From contig NW_019775720.1 in NCBI RefSeq assembly GCF_001039355.2, forward strand, positions 115,566-179,565: DNA of 64,000 nucleotides, read 5' to 3'. Below, one piece after another: positions 1 to 64,000 of this stretch. Position 1 is the stretch's first letter. Every line of letters starts with the position of its first letter. This stretch comes from Lingula anatina. Taxonomy: Eukaryota > Brachiopoda > Lingulata > Lingulida > Lingulidae. The notes beneath the pieces are model-generated. The model was given only the letters and a program-made list of their open reading frames with translations. It did no database searches and was not told where the DNA came from. The position numbers and the translations under genes were made by a program.

Positions 1-760
1 AATGATATATTAAGAGAAGAGAAATTCACCAATTTTTTTATTTTATTTTTTTTTTTTGAGTAATTATCTTACTGCTTTTACATACAGATGCTGTAACTTT
101 GGCATTTCTTGCCATTTAATAAATTTGATTAAAAAATTATATTTAATTCTTTATAATTGATTGAAATTATCTGTTTATTTGGTCAAATACCTGCTTTGCT
201 ACCCATCTTTTTGTTTGATTGAAATTGTTGCCAATATATGTAAATGGATAGGCTCGTCCATGGCATCCACAGCATACAGACATTGACAGCAACTTGTTAA
301 TAAGGAAGTAAGTCACCATTATGGCTTGAGCTGATAGCATGCAAATTCTTGTTCACTTTTGCCTTTGCTTGATTATGTTCATTGCTTTCAGTCTTGTTGA
401 AAATTGATTAAAATTTTTGAGTCTGTATGATTAAGACTGGATCTTTTCAATGGGGAAAAATTATCAATATTTTCTATACATAATTTTGGTATCATTAAAA
501 TTGTATTCTGCACACCAATTTTGGTGCATTTACGATATAGAATAAAACTAAAGGGTAGCCTTCTTTTTAACTTTGTTGCTACCCCTCAATAGAAATGTTC
601 TAATTTTAAGAAATTATGACTAAAAAATCAGCATCTGTATAATTCACAATTTTCCCTATTGAAAAGATTGGGTCGATCATTACAGCAATCAAGACAAACA
701 GTGATAAAGATACTGTATTATGCAAACAAAAGTTCCCATCACGAGTTAATTTGGTTGTAG
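1..760. other. Upstream/intronic DNA of the PRPP synthetase gene, no exon recognised
   Basis: AT-rich DNA with stops in all frames at short spacing. The missing N-terminal exon (about 20-30 codons) could lie here or before the window. I could not find an ATG exon with a matching phase-0 donor. Confidence 0.5.
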
Positions 761-881
761 CAGGGACAAGAAGTGCCCAGAAGGAAGATTGAGCTGAAGA
801 AAAGCATCCGATGGAAAACGTTTCCAGATGGCTTCCCAAACCTCTTCATTGAAGAAGTCAAGACAATGGCTGGCAAAGATG
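761..881 (+). CDS. PRPP synthetase homologue, first exon seen
   Basis: An in-frame TAG at 758-760 overlaps the acceptor, so the exon starts at 761 or 764. It encodes the segment ending FIEEVKTMAGKD, matching the family's N-terminal FEDGFPNLFI-type region. The donor is gtaaga after one base of the next codon (phase 1). The polypyrimidine tract before the acceptor is weak. Confidence 0.75.
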
Positions 882-1766
882 GTAAGAGAAAAATTAAACA
901 TTCAAAATTCAAATTTGAAAGTCTTTCTGGTTTGTATTTGTGGTTCTGGATCTTTGGGGCTTGCACTTTCAAGGATAATTTCTTTTTTTAATTAATGAAT
1001 TCATTTATAATAATATACTTCCTAGTGGCACTCTCTTCTGTACCAGCCATATCCTAGATATGCTACTTTTTTAATCTGTTCATCGTCTCCATCTTCAGGT
1101 GAGATTTTCATGAACAGGCAGCTACTTGGTAATGTTAAAAATTTTTTTAATAATATTTTTGGTCACTCTGGCTTTTCAGTGATATTTCTTGGCAGTTTTC
1201 ACTCTGCTGAAGTGATATTTGAACAGTTGTCAATAGTGTATGCATTACCAAGGTAGGTTTGATTATTGTTTTTAAGTAATGCTTGATCTCATTTGGTCTA
1301 GTTTTCTTCCTATTTTATCCACCATTTTAGGGGAATAACAAAATATAAGAAAATGAAAAAAATAATTAAATATGATAGGTACCATGTATTGAAAAAAAGC
1401 AAGTTAAGTATCCTTATCATATTTCAATGCATAATTTGTTTCTGGTACCCCAGTTTCACGACATATATGGGTATATAACATCAGTATTGTCTTGTACAAT
1501 TGTGGAATTTTTAAATATATTTTTTCAGGTATTTAGCCAGATCCCTAACTTTCATTCTGCCATACTTTCCCACAGCAACCATGGAGCGAGTGGAGATGGA
1601 GGGAGAGATTGCCACTGCTAAGGTGGGTTTCTGCTGGACAGCTGCCTGCCATTTATGGTATTGTCTTGGCTGCAGTGCCACCTAGCAGCCAGTTAGTTTG
1701 ACATTCTTATCCATTAATGACCAGCAGATGTCATTATGATGAGGATTCAATGACATCTTTTTGTTG

Positions 1767-1821
<55 letters not shown>

Positions 1822-3644
1822 CAAGTCTAAAAGAGTAATAAAAATAGTAATAGTTATAAAAATTATCTTGACTGGATGTCAACAAAGTTTCAAGAACTTA
1901 CATTGAAAACTCTTCCAGACTCTGTCCACCATGTTGTCCTGCATTCCGCTGTGTAGCAGAGGACCTCCACACATCATGGTGTTTGACATCCACGCTCTGC
2001 AGGAGAGATTCTACTTTGGGAACTCTGTCATACCTAGGTAACTCAATCTAGAGTGTGAGGATCAGGTCAAGAACACCTAGCTATCAGACATTACCCCCAG
2101 TCCTCTCTTTTTATTGCAGAGCATAAATAATTTGTGAAGTGAATGGCTCTTGAAATATGGTTTCATTGCAGGGAAGGTTCAGTTTCTGGAACTTTCCTTG
2201 GTTTTAAGCTTGCTGTCCTGTTTCACAAAAACACAAAAATTTGTCTTAACTTTTAGACCTACATTTTAGTCCATTTTGACCCAAGAAGAATTTGATGAAG
2301 TGAAAGGTTAAGGTGGAACATTGCAATGTACATATGTAAAATGCTCCATTATGACATATTTCAGATTAGAAACGGCGATTCCACTGTTGCAGAGGGAAGT
2401 CCAGTCTCTGCCAGATCATCAGAATATCTCCATTGCCTTTCCTGACGATGGTGCCCACAAACGATTTCATCGAATGTTTGACAAGATGAACACCATTATA
2501 TGTGTCAAGGTCAGAGAGGGCGACAAGAGGGTCATCAGGATCAAAGATGGTAGGAGAGTAATAGTTTATATTTTGTGTGTAATTTAGCAATTGATTTATG
2601 ACCAGGGTCAGTTTCCTGTAAGAACTATAGAGTTGATGTTGGTATAAACTTTGAGACCAAAATATTTGCCAAATTTTGACTTGTTAAGATCAGCTTATTG
2701 ATTACCATAACATCAATTGCCCCCAAAAATCACCTTAAATTTCAGAAAACGCTGAAAATGGCAGAGACATGCTAATGATATAGAGATAAGTTTCCATTTT
2801 TGTTATCTACCATATTTTGTGAAACAGGTCCTATAAATTATTTCCATATTTTTCAGGTAACCCCAAAGACCAACACGTGGTAATAGTGGACGACCTGGTG
2901 ATGACTGGAGGGACGCTTAAAGAGTGTGGAAAGGTTTGTACTGTGTTGCCATGGTGACAAATACGGAGAGGGATGTCTACAGTTAGCACTGTAAAATAGT
3001 GCTTGAACATCTGAAAAGTAAACATTATGTGTATTAAGATGTCTTCAAAATATAAAAAACATGATTTTTGGTGTATGCATTCTTTATTTTGACTTCAAGA
3101 TATTTTATCATCAGTGAAGGTTGTAAACTGATTAGACAAACCTCTTTCTGCTGGGGATGGCTTGGTGGAAAGGGAAATATCTATGGTGAGAGAGGTTGTC
3201 AGTAAATTGAATCTCAGAAAATTTTGGAATAGATTTATAGGTCCATTTACGTAATTTTGTTAGATTTTGTTAGATTTTTTACAATATTAATTTGTTCATC
3301 AGAATTGTTATGTTATTGGGAGAGGGGGGTCCAGGGGGAGGGGGGGTCCAGAGGGGTTGGGGGGGGGATTGTCCTGATAAAATCTGCTAATATTAAATGT
3401 TATATTTTTCCAGGCACTTATGAATCAAGGCGCCAAGTGTATCAGTGCCTACGTGACGCATGCAGTATTTCCTAGCGATTCCTGGAAAAAATTCACGCAA
3501 TCGGATGTCAAGTTTGAGAACTTCTGGATTACGGACTCTATGCCACACGCTAATGACATTGCCAAGCATGAACCATTCCGATTGCTGTCGATATGTGACG
3601 TTATAGCTGACTCTCTACTGGGATATGATTTATTGCAGAATTGA
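761..3644 (+). CDS. Class II (plant PRS3/4-like) ribose-phosphate diphosphokinase homologue, 7 exons, 5' end missing
   Basis: Predicted to make PRPP from ribose 5-phosphate and a nucleoside triphosphate, in the cytosol (family knowledge). Exons join in frame as 761-881, 1180-1252, 1529-1622, 1919-2037, 2365-2549, 2857-2933 and 3414-3644, all with GT-AG introns; the splice is 900 nt, 299 residues plus stop. Visible motifs in order: FPDGFPNLFIEE, VIFLGSFHSAEVIFEQLS, FDIHALQERFYFG (the conserved His region), NISIAFPDDGAHKRFH, KVREGDKR, the PRPP-binding loop VVIVDDLVMTGGTLKECGK, then ISAYVTHAVFP and FWITDSMP. These resemble plant PRS3/4 more than the animal PRPS1/2 type, which has a different loop after the central His. 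Class II enzymes are known to be phosphate-independent; whether this one is, I infer only. About 20-30 N-terminal residues and the ATG were not found. The gene is convergent with the NALF homologue. Confidence 0.85.
1180..1252 (+). CDS. PRPP synthetase homologue, exon VIFLGSFHSAEVIFEQLS
   Basis: The acceptor is gcttttcag and the donor gtaggt. The exon continues the frame from the exon ending at 881 and encodes the strand-loop-helix that ends in SIVYALPR. It is too short to stand out as an open frame and was found by family pattern and splice sites. Confidence 0.8.
1529..1622 (+). CDS. PRPP synthetase homologue, exon with LPYFPTATMERVEMEG
   Basis: The acceptor is tttttttcag and the donor gtgggt. 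It encodes LARSLTFILPYFPTATMERV and then EMEGEIATAK, the family's region of 'FPTGTxER' type that helps define the active site (family knowledge). Confidence 0.85.
1771..1818. repeat. (TG)24 microsatellite
   Basis: An uninterrupted TG run in an intron of the PRPP synthetase gene, about 150 bp after the exon ending at 1622. Confidence 0.95.
1919..2037 (+). CDS. PRPP synthetase homologue, exon with FDIHALQERFYFG
   Basis: The acceptor is tcttccag and the donor gtaact (phase 2). It encodes SRGPPHIMVFDIHALQERF, with the conserved Asp-x-His that in PRPP synthetases lies near the diphosphoryl donor. Confidence 0.88.
2365..2549 (+). CDS. PRPP synthetase homologue, exon with NISIAFPDDGAHKRFH
   Basis: The acceptor is atatttcag and the donor gtagga (phase 1). 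It encodes LETAIPLLQREVQSLPDHQ through KVREGDKRVIRIKD, the stretch that most clearly separates this protein from class I enzymes. Confidence 0.88.
2857..2933 (+). CDS. PRPP synthetase homologue, PRPP-binding loop exon
   Basis: The acceptor is atttttcag; the donor gtttgt is weak but is the only one that keeps the frame. It encodes VVIVDDLVMTGGTLKECGK, the phosphoribosyltransferase-type PRPP/ribose-phosphate binding motif with the acidic pair and the following TGGT loop intact. Confidence 0.88.
3318..3368 (+). other. G-rich run, potential G-quadruplex
   Basis: At least five runs of four or more G on the coding strand, separated by one to five bases, within the last intron and about 45 bp before the terminal exon's acceptor. 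Confidence 0.6.
3414..3644 (+). CDS. PRPP synthetase homologue, terminal exon
   Basis: The acceptor is tttttccag. It encodes ALMNQGAKCISAYVTHAVFP, then FWITDSMP and SICDVIADSLLGYDLLQN, and ends at TGA 3642-3644. The C-terminus matches the usual end of class II family members in my knowledge, so this end of the gene looks complete. Confidence 0.88.
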   Translation, partial: ALMNQGAKCISAYVTHAVFPSDSWKKFTQSDVKFENFWITDSMPHANDIAKHEPFRLLSICDVIADSLLGYDLLQN

Positions 3645-4945
3645 TTGACAGGAGCTGGGAATTCTGGGACTGGTTTCACAAAAAGCTTTAGCCCCAAAAG
3701 TTGGTCTTAACTTTTAGGCTAAAATTTAAGTCTACTCTGCCCTATGCTAAATCCATAGTAGACTGCTATAAAGAATGCATATTAGTGTGAAATGTTTGAC
3801 ATTCATTGCTTGTTATAAAAAACAGCTAAAATATTATATTTTATTAGATTTTCACCAGTTAATCCTTGGACATGGTCTAAAATTTGGGTATAGAAATTAA
3901 GACATATTTTGGATCATGACCAATTAAGTTGTGTTTCACAAACACTCTAAAAAGCCTTCTTACTGTGTTTTTATTTATTTATGTGCTCATTTACTTGCTT
4001 TTTAACTGAATCACAATAGCAAAATGTGTTCCTTTCATCAATGTGTTTTTACTCTCCCAGTGGTGACAATAGCCCATTTGGGAATATAAGCTACATTTAT
4101 TGTGAGCCAGTTGTTCATGATTTAAAACGCTTTTAGACTGGGTGGACATAAAGTTGAGGGCTGTCTATTGAGACTATCCCAGAAAAGCCTAAAACATGGC
4201 TGATGGCAGCATGATGGCACTGGAGACTAGAAAAAATGCAAGAATTTGGATGAAGTGGGCTGATTTTTAAGTGAAAGGTGTTTATGCTGATTTCACAAGT
4301 TTTTTTTTTAAACACTTTTTGTGAAACAACTCCCATGACTCATACAGTTCACTGAAAATTATCAGTAAAATCCCAAGGGCTTAAAAAGCCTTTTAAAAGT
4401 GATGCAGATTTTCATTGCTGCATACTCACAGGAATGATTTGAAACGTGGATAGTTCGTTCTTGCAATTGTTGCTAAAATAGATTAAATGGGACATGGTTT
4501 TCATATGCAAACATGTGGCAGCTTTTTTTTTTTTTTTAATATTTATCACACAATTAATATGGGCATTGAGATTATAATGCATCATGGAAGCTGAGGAAGA
4601 ATTAGCTGATATGTCCAGGGTTTTGTTGAGAGGTTGGTACACAAAATGTAGCCCTGGATTGCTTGGTTAAAACAGATAACAAGGAGAGTTTTACTGTAAT
4701 AGTACTTGGTTTTGTATTTTTTCTTTGTTATACTTTTTGGGGGTGAGGGGAGATAGGGGAACCTCTAAAGCTAAGGAGGTTGATTCCTATTATTTTGATG
4801 GATCCATCATCAGAATCATTGCCATTTTAGTTAATTTTATGTAACTGAACATAATTGTCGGTTGAATATATGTTTGAAGTTAACTGAGATTGTTATTTCA
4901 TAGGTAATGTATGTATTATAAAATTGTGTTACACAGGTAATGTTT

Positions 4946-4951
4946 AATAAA
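4946..4951 (+). terminator. Candidate AATAAA polyadenylation signal of the PRPP synthetase gene
   Basis: This AATAAA lies about 1.3 kb after the stop and is followed by a GT-rich stretch. Another hexamer occurs at about 5047, so the true site cannot be fixed from sequence alone. Confidence 0.3.
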
Positions 4952-5448
4952 TGTCAATAATTTGTCATGGTATTGAAATTTTTTTTAATACTTAAAATTA
5001 ATTAAAGCCAACAAATTATATTTTGAGCTTGTGTTTCAAAATATTTAATAAAATCAAATTTGACTGGCCACAGATTTTTTTTTTTTTTCGAAAGACAAAT
5101 CACCATGTTCTGTTCATTTGTATTTAAGATGTATTCCCAGACCCTAAATTAAAAGAATACTGCTTTCTTCCCAAAAAAGGCTGAAATTTGAATTGCCTCT
5201 TATTTTATTCTTCACAGTAAATTGACTTTGGCTGTGGTAAACATGTTTTGACCTCAGAAAAGTAGCATTGACCTAGACTGCAAAACAGTTTATTGACCTT
5301 AAGGCGATAATTGTTGTGTTATACAACCTACGCCCAGAATGTCAATGTCCGCCAAGGAATAAATATGAAAAGCTGTAACATCTCTGTCATCTGCTCTATT
5401 GTAAGTTGTTTGATTGAAACATTTTCTTCACTCTGATGGATGACATGT

Positions 5449-5600
5449 TCATGGGTGAAAGTTGTAAAAAATGAAAACCTAGCATGCAATTTGTCATCGC
5501 ATTAAGAAATGATCAGAATGGTCAAAATTCCTCATTGCATTTAAAATGATCAAAATGAAGACCAAAATTGGTCATAAACATGAAAACTTTCACCCATGCA
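5449..5600. repeat. Small inverted-repeat element (GGGTGAAAGTT ends)
   Basis: The left end atgggtgaaagtt is the reverse complement of the right end aactttcaccca. A related copy with the same end sequences occurs at about 56905-57022, so this is a dispersed MITE-like family. Confidence 0.55.
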
Positions 5601-6527
5601 CGTTTCCTTTAAACTGATTGGTCAAAAACCAAGGATAACGTCATATCAGACATTAAAATCCAAGATATTAGATTTATTCTATGCTATCAAATAATAACAG
5701 AAAAAAAAGATAAAAAATAAAAAAAACAACGACAACCCACATGTTGATGTAAAATTCATTTACTCTGTAGATGGCAAAAAATGGTACACAGTTGATATTG
5801 CATGGTCACAGGCTCCGGGACCCAAACCTCTCCTCCCCCACTGTACAGCGTGTACAATGTACATATACATTTCCAAATGCCTGTGGGACAACACTTAGAG
5901 AGAGAGGTCTACAATTAGCAATATAATATAATAACATCTGGGACTTTAACATCTGAACATCATTTGTTATGAGATGTTTTCAAAATGTAAACAACATGAA
6001 TTATGATATATATATATGTATGTGTGTGTGTATATGTATTTATATATCACTATTTATAATTCATCATGCTTATACAGCTGGAAGTCTTCTAGACATTAAG
6101 TTAAAAAGGTTCAATATAATATGTATATGATCTACAATACTTGATTAACGGTTAAAATGTTTTTGTTTTTTTAATATAATATTTATATAATTTAATGTGT
6201 GTATCAGTATGGTAGATATTACACTAGAGTTTGTTTTCATAATGTCAATGTTAAAAAACATGGAGACACAAATTTCTAAGACACGGCAGAATACGTAGGG
6301 TCGACGGAAAAAGAAAGTAACCAAATATGGCTTCCACCTCTCTCACAATGGAGCGGAACATCTTGACGTTAAACGTTATTGGTAACTGTGACATGACTAA
6401 AAGCAATGCATTTTTTAAATGACCACTTTCTTATAAGCATCCTACAAACTACTAGGCAGCTACACCCTCCAAAACTAATGTATAACAAATATTATAACAT
6501 CTAACTTTAGTACAACAAATGCGAACT

Positions 6528-6752
6528 AGACCCCATTCCCATTTTAGATCGATCTATCCCTGTGGGGAGTCTCACTAGATTACTGTCAGCTTAGCCGGCT
6601 TAAGCATCTGTCCCGCCTATTAAAAGCTGTAAGGGGGTAATTAACTATGGTGCGCGCTCAGCTGACTGCAATTTAGTGTGAACCCCCAGGGAGTTAGGTC
6701 GATCTAAATCTTAATCTCTGGATCGATCTAAATGTCTGGGAATGCACCCCTA
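6528..6752. mobile_element. Foldback/MITE family B, copy 1
   Basis: Terminal inverted repeat tagaccccattccca / tgggaatgcacccctaga, with internal gatcgatcta motifs in both arms. It shares its layout with copies at 29567, 33911 and 37651: cattccca end, gatcgatct, a central gttaattaccccct or agggggtaattaac block, and the mirrored arm. Confidence 0.65.
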
Positions 6753-9700
6753 GATTGAGACACTTAACAAGCTTCCTCAGAATTCACATCTACAAGCTGG
6801 ACTACCATTAAAAACTTCCAGGTTGATGTGTAGAAAAGACCTCGACTCGGTTCAGCACTGAGAGGTAGTGAGGAAGGTGCTGCCACCTTTTGGGGGTTTC
6901 CAAAACTTGTTTCCATACAGGATATGCCAGCAATTTTTGGTGACATTGTGGTCTATATAATATAAATCCAAAATAAGCAAAAATCATGAAATACCAGATA
7001 TGTCTCCAAAGCATAACAATTGGATGAAAGTAAGCCATTTTTATATTTTTATCATTATTTTTGGTAATTTTACACTTTGGGACTTATTTATCTATAAACT
7101 GGAAAATGAGAGTACATAATGATCATGAAATACAATATGTACATCTAATTTAATTCATTTACAGTGTTTAAAACAGATCCATGAAATATAAATACTGAAA
7201 ATGGACAGATCTCCTATGATTTAGCACTATTTTCAGCCACCTGTAGAGTTCTACCATATAAAACTGCAATACATTCAAACTCAGTCTGGTTCTGGAAGAT
7301 ATGTATATATACATATTTTTTACTTCATTGTATCTATAACATGGCCTATAAGATGAAGTTGATATTGTCTTCACAATGGGCATTGACACTTTGCCTGACC
7401 AGTAAGAAAAATGGTGGGGAAGGTCAGTTAATGGTTTATTGCCGCATCACGAAAAAGCAACATAAGCCTCAGACTTTAACACAGTTAGCAAATTCAAAAC
7501 AGTGGACTAACAGCAGCTCAAATATGGCCGACCCACTTGAATGCTTGTTGAATGCAGGGAATCTATTCACTGTCTCATCGGGAATTAAGCGGCAAGCTTT
7601 TAGGAAGGTCACCATATTTGATCTGTGGATCTAGTTAGTCTGCTGTCCTGAATAGGCTCAGTGACATTCTAAGTGAAAGATTAAACAACATAAAATTCTT
7701 ATTATGTCTGTCTTTTGAAAAACTTATAATTTTCACAGACTAACTGATGTCCTTATGTCTTTGTAAGGCATATAACAGATTGGCTAGGAGACAAAGACAA
7801 TGCATTAAAATGTTCGAACAGTACAGAAGCCAGCATTTTGTGATGCATGTGAGCTAGCTTCTTAATTTTCATATTTTCAAATGTGCCTGCTTCTGCTACA
7901 CCTAAACTTCAGAGACATAGGATTGAAATTGCAATGCCCATTATGAGTTTAAACCTCAGTTATAATAGCCACATACTTCTTCTGTGGAACCATGAAATCC
8001 GCATAACCAAATGCTTGTTTATGATGGGTGCAGTGGCTGCAATCAACAATGAGGGCAGAGTAAAATAAATGTGCACATAACATAAGAAAAAAAGAACCTC
8101 TGTTAACACGGCTTCAGTTTTCAAAGAAATGTCTGAACAATCTACATGTATGTTTTGTCTTACGTTGGTGCAGATATGTTTTCCGCCAAACTGTTCAAGA
8201 CCGATTAAATTGTCAATATTTTACCGTAATTGCCATGACAGCTGTAGGTTGTCATAATGGGGGAAGTTAACCTGACCAACATGGAAACATATCTGATGAT
8301 GTTTGCCAGCGTCTTTGGTTTCAATCCTCCAATTAATATGCACACTTATCAGCCTCTGGCCTACACAAGCATTTGATTCAAGTTTACCGCACCAAACACA
8401 AATGTCACATCGCCTCTGGGTAATCATCAGTTAGACAGGTCTATTTATTATGTCATGTGCATTTGACATAGGATAAAAATCTGGATAATTCAATGAGTGA
8501 TAACAGTGAGATTTGAAAAGAAATATTAATCAGATCTTATGCCAGGGAAGCAGAGATCAACAATTTCATTAACATCCACCTTTTCCCAGTTTCATCAAAG
8601 AACTGAACAAGTTAGAAGTTGGCCCTAACTTTCAAGTTTGCTCTTATTTTCCAGGGAACAGCTGCTTACTTCAATATATCAACTTCAGATCTATAACAAA
8701 AAAACACTTTTAACTTTTAGGTAAAATTCCCAATATTCTCAGGTAAATAGACTACTGCCAACTCACCTTGGGTCAAAATATAACCAAAATTTCCATCCTA
8801 AAATTGAGACCAACTTTCAACTTGAACATTCTCTGTAAACTGGTCCCATATAACAACATCTACCATGTCATGAATTGGTGCCACTTGGAAATAAACATCT
8901 TTAGCTAAGGTCAAAGCAACTGAAAAAATATCACCTTTCTTTGTGTTTTTACTAATTATCAAGCGAACATACTGTATACAGAGCTCTACACTAATCAAAA
9001 TTATTTATCAGTGTCCCAATGATGTACATATCCTCCAAAGGTCGTATTAAAATGTCTAACTCTACTAATGTCACTGACATAAATGGCCATTTAGACTGCA
9101 CAACACTGTCATTATAAATTGTTTCGTCATAGCAGTGCCACTGTGAAGACTGCCACTGTTCCCAACGAATCAAAATGGCGCTATTCATGAAGAACGCTGT
9201 CATTGCTATTTACATCATCAATACCATGCATGTATCGCAAAATACATTCTCCAAGATGTAATGTCACATTGTTACTTTTAATTGTATTTGAAATGTACAC
9301 TGTTAATGATATATTTAAATGTACACTGCCAAAATGGATTGTACAGCAACATGCTGTGTGCTTTGAGAATGCAGATGGCCTGTTTGGGTGCACTAGCAAC
9401 CATAGCCCTAGTAGGAGTCACTTTCTTGAGCATATTTTCATTTTTTTCAGAATTCACGGCCACATGCTGGCACTATTTATAAAGGTACTGTTTAGAAAAG
9501 AAGCAATATTATAGCCATCGTTTTTTGGGGGTTTTTTTTGCAGGAAGATTACTTTTTTCAGAGCTGTGTCATAACACATTGGCAAATATTCATTGATCAG
9601 ACTTTTTTCAATTTTTCCTTTTGACAATTTTTTTATACTGTTCATCCCAGTAAGATCTTATAACTAGTGTGTCCAGAGTAAAATTCTCACTTGTCAGATC

Positions 9701-10362
9701 AAAAAAAGGACACCTAGTCACAACTATTCCCATATGGAGAGCTAGAGCAGCCATATTTTTGTGAGGTGGGATATGGCCCTTTGTGTTTACGGTAATTACT
9801 CACTTAATTCGAACAAATCCATATCTTATTTCTAAAAACATTTTGCTGAAAAATGTTTTGCTAAAAAATGGCACATAAGATGTTCTAGAAACAGCACTGG
9901 CCTCATTCCGCAATGTTATTTTTGCTTTACAAAATAAAATAATTAAGACAAATAATAATCAAGCTGTTTGAAATTTGTGAGCAATTACCGTAACTTGCAA
10001 TTGCGTAACTGAAACAACAAAGTGCACTTGACCTCTGACCAGCAGCTGTCTGCACTTGTCAACCTGTCGGTGTGTCACCTGCAGCCATCTTGTTTGGAGC
10101 AGATGTCCAGTTATCTTTCATACCCACCACCCTGGGTGCACAAATCACAGTTTTGGCACCTTTTGTAAAAGGAGAAGACATCCTTATTGTCATCCTGGCA
10201 CTTAACGTACAATGAAACAACCAATGAGAGATCAGCACCATAAGAATATTCAGCCAATGGTACACCACCATTTCTGCTTCAGTCTTCCATACTTCAGCCT
10301 GATTGGCAAAGTTATTTTTAAAAAATTCTGTGACCAAAAGATGTGTATTCCACATTATAAAT
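6753..10362. other. Intergenic DNA, no gene seen
   Basis: Contains one family A foldback at 7490-7660 and degraded copies of the 'ttaacttttaggctaaaat'-type repeat at about 8580-8860. All open frames are short and without recognisable motifs. The lower end probably includes the NALF 3' UTR, as that gene reads leftwards. Confidence 0.5.
7490..7660. mobile_element. Foldback/MITE family A, full-length copy
   Basis: The left arm ttcaaaacagtggactaac... is mirrored by gttagtctgctgtcctgaa; inside are caaatatggccgacccactt and its counterpart aaggtcaccatatttgat. The same arms recur at 45922-46097 and 47518-47710. Confidence 0.6.
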
Positions 10363-10657
10363 CACATGTTTCTCTCTATTTTGGCAACCCCATGTGATGA
10401 CTTGCAATCACATGACCATTAACCATGACACAATCATGTGACAGTCATGTGACTGCATCTGGGAGATTGTAATCCCTCTAATCGGTTACTCCGAGGCATG
10501 CTTTTTCCAGGCTTTCTCAGATTGGGGTTTAGTCTTTAACACCTAATGAACCACTTTGTGTAAAATGTCACATGACAGCCATGTGATGATCAGTCAACAA
10601 TCATGTGATCTACTTCTTTCCCAATGAGCCATGTGACAGTCACATGATATCCATGTG
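10363..10657. promoter_or_regulatory. Cluster of 11 CACATG/CATGTG motifs forming hairpins, in NALF 3' UTR region
   Basis: CACATG or its reverse complement CATGTG starts at 10363, 10391, 10409, 10435, 10446, 10569, 10580, 10602, 10630, 10641 and 10652, mostly within the longer form TCACATG/CATGTGA. Facing copies can pair: 10391-10414, 10568-10586 and 10630-10646 each give a 7-bp stem with loops of 10, 5 and 3 nt. The cluster begins about 80 nt after the NALF stop on its strand. Confidence 0.5.
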
Positions 10658-10739
10658 GTCTGCTCCTCCTGAAATGTCATGTACATCGTTGGACATGAAC
10701 ACAAACTTGCAACCCAATGCTTTTACCAGCTCCGTCGTA

Positions 10740-64000
<53,261 letters not shown>

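Larger units (their letters stand above)
3645..6527. other. 3' flank of the PRPP synthetase gene, no gene seen
   Basis: Holds the 3' UTR, a copy of the 'gtttcacaaa...ggtcttaacttttaggctaaaatttaag' type dispersed repeat at about 3671-3775, poly-T runs and a small foldback at 5449-5600. No convincing coding sequence. Confidence 0.6.

Overview
This is a eukaryotic window: AT-rich, intron-dominated DNA with GT-AG spliced exons and many simple repeats and short foldback elements. The gene content (a NALCN-channel auxiliary factor homologue plus a plant-type PRPP synthetase homologue) together with the dense (GA)n/(GT)n tracts suggests a marine invertebrate animal. An echinoderm such as a sea urchin, or a hemichordate, is my low-confidence guess. 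I see no bacterial, organellar or viral genes.

Layout. (1) 761-3644, plus strand: seven spliced exons of a ribose-phosphate diphosphokinase homologue, closest in my knowledge to the class II (plant PRS3/PRS4-like) type. The first coding exon is not identified. (2) 3645-10739: tail-to-tail intergenic DNA holding the 3' UTRs, two foldback elements and a striking cluster of CACATG/CATGTG motifs that can pair into hairpins just after the next gene's stop codon. (3) 10740-64000, minus strand: a NALF (FAM155/NLF-1 family) homologue. Its last two exons lie at 10740-11035 and 11488-11653; the next exon upstream is at 63367-64000 and runs off the window. The intron between them is about 51.7 kb in the assembly and fills most of the window.

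The giant intron holds no further gene that I can support. It contains at least three families of inverted-repeat (MITE/foldback) elements, minisatellites (45-bp, about 118-bp, about 84-bp and 20-bp units), long CT/GA/GT tracts, a 347-bp element with perfect 21-bp TTAA-bounded ends, and a pair of about 119-bp inverted copies.

Assembly state. Each of the five single N bases (19733, 42073, 58545, 60241, 61732) sits exactly between two near-identical copies of the same sequence. The copies differ by substitutions, by minisatellite copy number and by small indels. This is best read as unmerged allelic contig overlaps, not biological duplication. It inflates the intron by roughly 10 kb and creates a false partial copy of a NALF exon at 60068-60240.

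The two genes have no obvious functional link: one would make PRPP for nucleotide synthesis, the other would support a neuronal sodium-leak channel.
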